NCBI RefSeq assembly: GCF_025766255.1
Contig: NW_026516681.1
Location: forward strand, 62,001-126,000
Reading direction: 5' to 3'
From: Zychaea mexicana
Lineage: Eukaryota; Mucoromycota; Mucoromycetes; Mucorales; Lichtheimiaceae
DNA length: 64,000 nucleotides
Part shown: in pieces, positions 56,501 to 64,000 of the stretch
Position numbering within the stretch: position 1 is the first letter of the stretch
Layout of the letters: the number at the start of each line of letters is the position of its first letter
Translations under genes and position numbers: made by a program
The notes under the pieces: generated by a model
What the model saw: the letters and a program-made list of their open reading frames with translations, nothing else
The model's database searches: none
What the model was told of the DNA's origin: nothing

Positions 56501-59054
56501 AGTCGCCCATCAGAAATTCCGGTATTTGGTAGCCATGCAGCGCTACGCCAAGTTTACCCCAGAGGAAGCCGAGAACTGTGAAGCTATTTTGCGCGAGTAT
56601 CCACAACTGCTGATTGCATATATTGAAGAAGAGCCCAGCAACACGCCTGGTGCCCCGCCGACTTTCTACTCGGTCTTGATTGATGGTCAGTGTCCTAAGA
56701 TCGAAGGCACTTACCGTCGCGTACCTCGTTACCGGATCCGATTACCAGGCAACCCTATCCTTGGTGACGGCAAGTCGGACAACCAGAACCACGCTATTAT
56801 TTTCTATCGTGGCGAGTACTTGCAGCTGGTAGACGCGAATCAAGACAACTACCTCGAAGAATGCTTGAAAGTGCGAAGCATTTTCTCCGAGTTCGAACAA
56901 ACAGCGGCCCCATGTGAAATCTATGCTCTGCGCAAAGACTCACCTGCACCTGTGGCCATTGTGGGTGCACGTGAGTATATCTTTTCAGAGAATGTGGGTG
57001 TCTTGGGCGATGTGGCAGCTGGCAAGGAGCAGACGTTTGGTACTTTGACACAGCGAATCATGGCCAAGACTGGCGGACGACTGCACTATGGACATCCGGA
57101 CTTTTTGAACGCGGCATTTATGACAACGCGAGGAGGCGTGAGCAAGGCACAACGTGGACTCCATCTCAACGAGGATATATACGCGGGCATGAATGCACTA
57201 TCGCGAGGTGGACGGATCAAGCATACCGAGTATCTGCAGTGTGGCAAGGGACGCGATCTGGGCTTTTGTTCAATTTTGAATTTTACGACCAAGATCGGCA
57301 CAGGCATGGGCGAGCAGATGTTGTCACGCGAATACTACTACCTGGGCACCCAGCTTCCAATCGACCGGTTCTTGACATTCTACTATGCACATCCGGGCTT
57401 CCATATGAACAACATTATGATCATCTTCGCGGTCCAGTTGTTTTTGTTCTGCATGACGTTTGTCGGTACAATGGCAACGTCCGTACCCTCTTGCTCGCTG
57501 CATGGTGTCGAAGAAAATTGCTTCAGGATGAAGCCTGTGTTTGATTGGCTCGAGCGCTGCATTGCTGCGATCTTCTGGGTATTCTTTATCGCATTCCTGC
57601 CGCTCTTTTTGCAAGAGTTGACCGAAAAGGGTACTTGGCGAAGCACGTTGCGTCTCTTCAAACAGTTCTTGTCATTGTCCCCACTGTTCGAAGTGTTCGT
57701 CAACCAGATTTATGCAAACTCGGTACTGTCCAATTTGAACTTTGGTGGCGCACGGTACATCGCTACGGGTCGTGGATTTGCAACGGCCCGACTACCTTTC
57801 TCGGTCCTGTACGCTCGCTTCGCGAACCAAAGCATCTATTTCGGCGCACGGACCATGTTTATGCTGATCTTTGTGACACTTACGCTGTGGATTCCGCATT
57901 TGCTCTACTTTTGGGCTACCGTCGGCTCGTTGGTGATTTCCCCATTTGTATTTAATCCACATCAGTTCGTCCTGACAGATTTTATCACCGACTATCGCGA
58001 GTTTCTGGGATGGCTGACGCGAGGCAACGCTGGCCGGTACTATGGCCATGCATGGATCACGTTCTGCCGACAGTCCCGGGTACAGATCACGGGCATCAAG
58101 AGAAGGACATCATCCCAACCAACATCTTCGGTACCTGGGCCACGCGCTCAATTATCAAGCATTCTGGCATCTGAAGTGTTTATGCCGCTGGTCCAAGCAG
58201 TTTTGTGTGGCTCATGCTACGTCTTCTACAAGAACCGGGATCCGAATCAAGACTTAGGTCATGGAGGTGCATTGGCGAGGATTGCATGTTTGACGGTCGG
58301 ACCAATTGCATGGAATGCCATCTTCTTACTGCTATTACAATTCGTTTCCATGTTTTTGGCAGCCGTACAATCGTCGAAAAAAGTTGGATTGTATATGGCT
58401 GGCATTGGCCATGCTTTATCGCTGATTGGATTTGTCGTATGCTTTGAGCTATTCTGGTGGCTCGAAGGATATGCAGTCAGATCAACCGCCTTGGGCGTAC
58501 TGACCATGTTTGCATTCGAGCGATTCGTGTTCAAAATTTTGGTTGGCTTCTTTTTGCCTCGCGAACTACATCACGATGCAACCAACCGCACTTGGTGGAC
58601 CGGACAATGGCGTGGAAGCAATGTATGTATTTTCTTTTCGATTCAGGATAAAATTGCGCTGTGAGGCTGATAACTAATTGGTTCGCTTTGCTACTTTCAG
58701 TTGGGACTTCAAGGAGCAAGAGAATACCTTTGCAAGGTCGTAGAAATGTCGGCTTTCACCACAGATTTTATCCTGGGCCATTTGATCTTGTTCTTTCTGT
58801 TCCCATTTACTTTGGTACCGTACATAGATCGGATCCATTCCTTGATGCTGTTTTGGCTTAGGCCATCCAAACAGATTCGACCGTCCGTCTTGTCCACCAA
58901 ACAACGAAGACGTCGTCGGGAGATTGCACTTACGTATGGTCCCGTTTTTTGCCTCGTATTTATCTTCTTTGTTTCTCTCATCAGCATCCCTCCCATCTTT
59001 TTAAACGATGAAATTACTGGTTTCCAACGTGGAACCAACCCTTTGCCTGTCTAA
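53597..59054 (+). CDS. FKS1: beta-1,3-glucan synthase catalytic subunit (FKS family)
   Basis: Four exons (53597-53670, 53730-53827, 53908-58622, 58701-59054) give 1746 aa, close to the usual 1,800-1,900. The N-terminal 110 residues are low-complexity (His run). The FKS1 N-domain follows (FGDYTQKFGFQRDNMHNMLD, ALYLLIWGEAATLRYIPELI), then a membrane block, the large cytoplasmic glucan synthase domain (RGLHLNEDIYAGMNALSRGG, QCGKGRDLGFCSILNFTTKI, GEQMLSREYYYLGTQLPIDR, FYYAHPGFHMNNI) and further membrane spans. The enzyme makes wall beta-1,3-glucan from UDP-glucose at the plasma membrane with Rho1. Hot spot 1 reads FLALSFRDA (563-571) and hot spot 2 reads DWLERCIA (1270-1277), both unlike echinocandin-sensitive yeast enzymes. 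The second intron has a GC donor. Confidence 0.95.
53828..53907 (+). other. GC-AG intron (2 of 3)
   Basis: The donor is ACAATAG|GCAAGT and the acceptor TTTTTCTAG. It joins RNTI to DITFSSPEALM in frame. The nearby GT (GCAA|GTACTT) leads to a stop within seven codons. The flanking protein is low-complexity, so conservation cannot back this one as strongly as the other two. Confidence 0.6.
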
Positions 59055-59241
59055 GAAAGGTTCTAATCCAACCGTTACTAAGAAACAAAATTATACGCTC
59101 TTTCACTCACTTAATGTAACACCATGTATATTCCCTTTCATTATCATCTTTTAAAACAATAAGTTATTTCACACCATTCTCTAGACTTGCATGCATTATA
59201 CAGCTAACGACGTTTATGGGAACAGTTCTTTTTATCAATCA
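59055..59241. other. FKS 3' flank
   Basis: Short AT-rich region with AAATTAT and AATAAGTT near 59085 and 59157. Nothing else is seen. Confidence 0.35.
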
Positions 59242-60269
59242 TTATCTGTTAAAAGCGGTGGCTGAATGGTAGAGAGCATCCGAAGAGTTATTGACGATAC
59301 CTGTTTTACCAAATATGAAACCAGCTGTTTCGACAGCTATGTGATACTTTTTTTTCCAGGACTTGAAATCGCTGATTTGTGCCGTTCGCTTCATAGATGC
59401 TTGTAGATAGCACTTTCCATGGTGATGGGGACTGCAAGCAAAGCTAGATAAATCCACAGCACCGGGTCCACGGAAAATGAGTAAGGACTCTGCCTTGATC
59501 GACACCGTCGCTCGCTGTGCACTTGATACTTTGTCTGTTAATTCTTGTATATGTTCTCGTCTTTGAATGATAATCGACCAAAGATCTCATTGCGTAAAAT
59601 CTCCAACAAAAGCTGGAGACAAGTGGGCCGTACTGTAAAGTCCACCAGAGATGGCACGTCGGGATGATGTACGACTAAACATATCCAATGATGCAGGTAA
59701 GACTTCTAAAAAAGCGAAGAAAAGATGATGGTGGCTCAAATTACTGCTGCATACTGTTGCTGTCAGCAGCAGTGGACAGAACAATACAAAGCCACCAAAA
59801 AACAAGTGGCCGGCTATCCTACCGAGTTGGATAGAATACAACTGCGATTGATTATTTTTCTCAATTGAAAGCGAGTGCAGAACGATATGAGTCGAACAAC
59901 AACTCAATTACGATCCGCTATGTTTCTTATCTGGCGGCAAAGCAGACATTGATATGTTATGAAAAGGTCATTGCTAATAGATTTATGATTGGAGTAGTGG
60001 GAGCACAAAGTATGCTAGTTGACAAACCTGTCAACATGTCTTCATAATCGAAGTTGCTCTTTATCAAAAGGAGGCGTAAATAGTGTCTTTTGTAGCTCAT
60101 CAAAGATATCACTGGTGATCCTGCAGTTACATAGCTTATATGTACGTACTGGAGATACCAGGTATTGTATACATTGGCCTTTTATGAGTAGCATTTCTAT
60201 CTGGACAAAAGAAATCCAGCGCAATCTATCTCTATCCACTGTTATGGCGGTAATTGTGGGTTCACTCAA
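59242..60269 (-). pseudogene. decayed coding region of unknown family
   Basis: Three coding-like blocks on the minus strand lie in different frames. Block 1 (60269-60042) contains ITVDRDRLRWISFVQIEMLL and SDIFDELQKTLFTPPFD. Block 2 (about 59709-59549), after a TTTTTTAG acceptor-like site, contains VPSLVDFTVRPTCLQLLLEI and LRNEIFGRLSFKDENIYK. Block 3 (about 59559-59242) contains EL TDKVSSAQRATVSIKAES, LLIFRGPGAVDLSSFACSPH and KKKYHIAVETAGFIFG, then a stop. A one-base shift joins block 2 to block 3 (NIYK into ELTDKV). Another frame overlapping block 2 reads MFSRTSSRRAISGG and meets an in-frame TGA. I cannot name the family. It may be a dead gene or a live one with an intron I failed to place between blocks 1 and 2. 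Confidence 0.4.
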
Positions 60270-60584
60270 AAAAAAAGTGCCATTGCTTACCGTTAAGCTC
60301 TGTTATTGAAGTTATTGCTCTTTTACAGAACCAAAGCAAAGATTCACAAACACCTAACTACTAGAAAAGCAAGCAAGGGTAAAAAATCAACCAAACTTTC
60401 TGATTTCAATATACAAAACGCAGCGACAGAAACATAAACCTGCTGTGAAGTACATTCGAGTAGAAGCTATACTTGTTGTTTCGCCAAAGAAAAAGGATAA
60501 ATAACTTGATGGTTTTTAACATAACAGTTTAAAAAGAGTATGGAAAAATCTGTGCAACAACTTCCGTATTCGATTTACAAATTT
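60270..60584. other. intergenic, KGD1 3' flank
   Basis: No gene seen. It carries a poly-A run at about 60269-60277 and short ORFs only. Confidence 0.35.
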
Positions 60585-63500
60585 CTACCACACTGGTACA
60601 CCGGATTGTACTTCCTTGGGTTGGGTAGGCTCGCCCAAAAGGGCCCAGCTTAAGAAGTCGTATTCTTCCTGAAAATGCCGCTTTTTATTACCGGTGGCAA
60701 CCGAGGCAGATGGTTCACGACCTGTGTATTGGACGGGTTTACCTATTCGTTTGGCGAAAAGGGGTGGGGGAATCAGCATACATAATTCAAGATGGCGTTC
60801 TGATTATGCTATGCAAGCACTCCTCCATCCTCTAGCTATTTTGCTCACTTACTCTTAAAGTTTTCCGTCTGCGATAACACAGTGTTGATTCTTGGACTGA
60901 CATGCTGCCACATGCCCATGTTCATAGGCTCTTCCTGACACCATACGACCTCGGCGTTGGGATACTTGTCTACATGATCCTTAACCTGCTCATAGGGGAA
61001 TGGATTGGGTTGTTCCACACGTGATATGGCAACATCAGTAATCTTGTTTTGCTCGCGTGCGCGCAAGAGGGCGTAGTACACCTGGCCCGTGCACAGGATA
61101 TGCTTCTTGATCTTGTCTGGGGACTGAAGATGCTCGGGATGTACGTCAGGAAGATACAACTGGAAGTGTTTATCGCCTGTCATATCCTCGAGCGCAGACC
61201 GTGCGAGCGGATGCCGCAGTAAGGATTTGGAGAATGGCAAAATGAGCTAAAAAATCAAATAGTAAGTTCTGTTATTAGTATAACTTCGCCTTATAATGTG
61301 CTTTTCTTCCCATTACTATCGAAAACAAGAACAAAGGTATACCGGCTTTCTAAATTCACGATGGATCTGACGGCGCATGACATGGAAATACTGTGCTGGG
61401 GTTGTCGCGTAGACGACCTGCATATTGCAATCCTGATGTTGGCGCTGCAACTTTTCGGGTGATGGGTATGTGCTTGGGTTATCGTCGCACATCTGAAGAT
61501 ACCTCTCGATTCTGGATGACGAGTGCTCGGGTCCTTGGCCATCATAACCATGAGGCAGCTGCAGCACCAAGCCAGTACGCTGCAGCCACTTTTGCTCGCC
61601 AGCCGCTATGAACTGATCAATGATACACTGGGCATTGTTTGCAAAGTCACCAAACTGAGCTTCCCAGATCACTAATGCATTGGGATCGACCATGGAATAC
61701 CCGAGCTCAAAACCAAGCACACCGTATTCGGATAAGGATGAATTGCAAATCGTCAAGTTGCCTTGTTCAGGTGAAATGTGATTCAGCAAGGTATAAGGTC
61801 GCTCGTTCTTTTGGTCGTGCAGGACAGCATGGCGTTGCGAAAAGGTACCACGCTCAACATCTTGGCCGGAGCATCGCACATGCTTGTTTTCTAACAGCAA
61901 GGAACCCCATGCCAATGCCTCGCCTGTTGCCCAATCGATATCCTTGCCGGCGTTGAGCGCCTTTTCGCGATTTTGCAGAATACGCTTCAGATTGCGATGG
62001 ATGGAGAAGTTCTCAGGAAACGTGGTTAATGCCTTGCCAACCTGCTGCAGGGTCTCCATGGAGACACCCGTAGGAAAATGCGGTAAAACTTCTTCGGCCA
62101 ACTCCTTGGGCGACTTGAATCCTGGCCATGAGCTCGAAAGCCATTCGCGCGATGTGGGCGTATAATCCTTGCTCTTGGCATAGCTCTCCTCCAAGATCTT
62201 CCATACACGCATCTTGGTCTCGTCAACATCCGAGTCGGACATGGATCCCTCGCTCTTGAGCTGCGAAGCATATTTTTCAGCTACAGGGGTTTGCTTTTCG
62301 ATCGCCTGGTACATTCTTGGCTGGGTGAAGCTGGGCTGGTCCGTTTCGTTGTGGCCATGGCGGCGGTAGCACACCAGATCAATGACGACGTCCTTGTGAA
62401 ACGTCTGTCGCCAGTCCGACGCGAGCTGCATGACAAATGTGACAGCCTCAGCATCGTCGGCATTGACGTGGAATACTGGTGCACTGATACTCTTGGCAAT
62501 GTCGGTGCAGTACGGAGTCGACCGGCCAAAGCGTGGATCGGTCGTGAAACCAACTTGATTGTTGACAACAATATGGATTGTACCACCTGTCGTGTATGCT
62601 GGCAGGTCGTGGAAGCCCATGGTCTCGTATACAATGCCCTGACCTGCAAAGGCAGCATCGCCGTGCATCAAAATGGCCATCGAGTGCTCTCGCTCAGCGT
62701 CTTTGCTATAGAATTGGAGCGCACGGGTCTTTCCTAGCACGACTGGATCGGCAGCTTCCAAGTGAGATGGGTTGGCCACAAGGGACAAATGGACACGTTT
62801 ACCCGAGGGAGTAGGTCGGACATAGTTCATGCCTAAATGGTACTTTACGTCACCAGACCCTTCTTCCGATGGTTCCAAAGCGCCGCTGAATTCGCAGAAG
62901 ATGGATTCGTTTGGTTTCCGGACCACGTTACTGAGAACGTTCAATCGACCACGGTGTGGCATGCCAATGACGATAGATTCAACACCGAGGTCAACTGACC
63001 TGTCAATCTAAAGTGCCAATTTTGGACCAGGAAAAGCCACAGTGACGGTGAGAACTCCTTAATGGAAAAAGCATCACAGAAGCTTACCATTGCTTTCATG
63101 CCTGGAATCAAGGTTTCGCCACCTTCTAAGCCAAAGCGCTTTTCAGACGGGTACTTGGATGCAATAAAGCGCTCGAAACTGTCAGACCACGTCAAGCGGT
63201 CGAAGATAACGCGTTTCTGGTCGACCGTGAATTTATACGGTGTGGGCGTTTCAATTCGTTGGCGTATCCAATCACATTGAGAGCGATCGGGGATGTGGAT
63301 ATACTCGACACCGATAGAGCCGCCTGTTTGGTTTGTATTTGTTTACGTGTGAGTATGTCCTTCTTTTGTTCTTCTTGCATAAAGAGAAAGAAAAGAAAAG
63401 ATACTTGCAATATATCTTTTGCAAATGGTCAACAATCTCACGCAACGTCATCTTTTTTGAGTCAGTGCCATACGCGGGGAGGATGCCAGGACCCAACGTG

Positions 63501-64000
63501 AAGGTGCGGTCGAGGTCTTTCTCAGTGAATCCGTAGAATTTGGGCGATAGCTCGGGAGGTGATGAATCTTGCAAGTCTGCGTTCAAAATACCCAGTGGAT
63601 CGAGGTTGGCAATGTGATGACCGCGCACCTGGTACGCGCGTACCATCAACTGGATTTTCATATGGTCGAGCACCTCTAAATCGCTTGCGCCCGCAACGAC
63701 ATCTGAAGGTAAACTAGGCAAACGCGCACTACCGGATGGCACAAGGGTGGGCGGCGCCATATACGCTTGACCAGGCTGCACGCCGTTCTTCATGTTCTTG
63801 AAATACACTTGCCACGATATATGGACAGACGATGGATCATGGAGCCATGCTTCGTACATTTCTTCAATATAGTTGGCTGCGTTGCCGTGCAAGAAGCTGT
63901 CGGCCGTCTCTGGCGGGCCTTTGCTGCTCGCAAAGGAGCGTACAGCAGCAACGCTGGCCGTGGTGATGGCTGGTACTCCAACGGTTGGATAGCGTGCATT
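60585..64000 (-). CDS. KGD1: 2-oxoglutarate dehydrogenase E1 component, mitochondrial (5' end cut)
   Basis: Five exons (63409->64000, 63088-63323, 61343-63007, 60853-61246, 60585-60742) give 1014 codons plus stop, about the whole length of yeast Kgd1, so only the extreme N-terminus is missing. Residues near the edge ([14 protein letters not shown]) are a mitochondrial targeting sequence, followed by [20 protein letters not shown]. Later blocks are [55 protein letters not shown], the TPP site GDAAFAGQG...[49 protein letters not shown], and [20 protein letters not shown]. It catalyses the decarboxylating step of the 2-oxoglutarate dehydrogenase complex in the TCA cycle. The C-terminus [11 protein letters not shown] is typical. 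The first intron seen has a GC donor. Confidence 0.97.
63324..63408 (-). other. GC-AG intron (3 of 3)
   Basis: The donor is AAGATATATT|GCAAGT and the acceptor CAAACAG. Splicing yields LQKIYC-GSIGVEY, the strongly conserved YCGSIGVE core of E1o. The alternative GT two codons on (GCAA|GTATCT) with the same acceptor shifts the frame to a stop. Because the surrounding protein is so conserved, this is the best-supported of the three. Confidence 0.85.

Noticed and set aside
59255..59290. tRNA-like start GCGGTGGCTGAATGGTAGAGAGC
   Set aside because: It resembles an A box, but no GGTTCNANTCC B box or closing acceptor stem follows within 90 nt, and the DNA is part of a coding-like block on the other strand.
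59610..59700. TGA read-through (selenocysteine) in the MFSRTSSRR frame
   Set aside because: No selenoprotein family is recognisable and an overlapping frame is equally coding-like, so frameshift decay is simpler.

Overview
The window looks like nuclear DNA of a filamentous early-diverging fungus, most likely Mucoromycota (Mucorales-like). The reasons are short introns (about 40-230 nt, most under 110), a full-length FKS-type beta-1,3-glucan synthase, a Ral-type small GTPase (a lineage budding yeast lacks), Kre9/KNH-like secreted proteins, a Zn2Cys6 regulator, pyrimidine-rich leaders and many CAG/CAA, Asn, Ser and His homopolymer runs. No taxon was checked by search. Gene models were built by hand from reading frames, GT-AG (and three GC-AG) junctions and remembered family motifs. 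Where exon phases close exactly, I trust the model.

Layout: 0-0.4 kb, a first exon running off the left edge (-). 2.0-3.7 kb, a TLD-domain OXR1-like gene (-). 3.7-8.1 kb, a gene-poor stretch. 8.1-8.8 kb, a 141-aa protein (-). 9.6-11.5 kb, COP9 signalosome subunit 1 (-), head to head with SPT20 (+, 11.9-16.8 kb, 13 exons, huge Gln-rich tail). 17.2-20.6 kb, an F-BAR/SH3 cytokinesis-type protein (+). 20.6-22.6 kb, a purine-rich stretch. 22.7-22.9 kb, a small Asn-rich ORF. 23.3-26.5 kb, BUD6/AIP3 (-). 27.0-27.7 kb, a small secreted KNH-like protein (-). 28.1 kb, a 23-bp minisatellite. 30.3-32.8 kb, an F-box/Kelch protein (-). 33.9-36.5 kb, a Zn2Cys6 transcription factor (-). 38.0-38.3 kb, a small two-exon gene (+). 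38.5-39.8 kb, an F-box protein (+). 41.2-42.3 kb, a FRA10AC1-family protein (-), head to head with MED4 (+, 42.6-43.6 kb). 44.0-44.9 kb, a GPI-anchored KNH-like wall protein (-). 44.9-51.5 kb, an accessory stretch with a decayed unknown gene, a hAT relic and a Tc1/mariner-like relic. 51.5-52.4 kb, a Ral-like GTPase (+). 53.6-59.05 kb, FKS (+). 59.2-60.3 kb, decayed coding-like DNA. 60.6-64 kb, mitochondrial 2-oxoglutarate dehydrogenase E1 (-), nearly complete.

The genes do not form one pathway, but several belong to linked processes. BUD6, the F-BAR/SH3 protein and the Ral-like GTPase act (by family knowledge) on actin, exocytosis and polarity. FKS and the two KNH-like secreted proteins act on the cell wall. 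SPT20 and MED4 are SAGA and Mediator subunits. CSN1 and the two F-box proteins belong to the cullin-ubiquitin system.

The most interesting observations are three independent GC-AG introns that all use the donor hexamer GCAAGT, an FKS protein whose two echinocandin hot-spot segments are diverged, a zinc cluster assembled from three exons, and a cluster of decayed mobile and unknown coding DNA at 48-51 kb. I found no convincing tRNA, rRNA or CRISPR.
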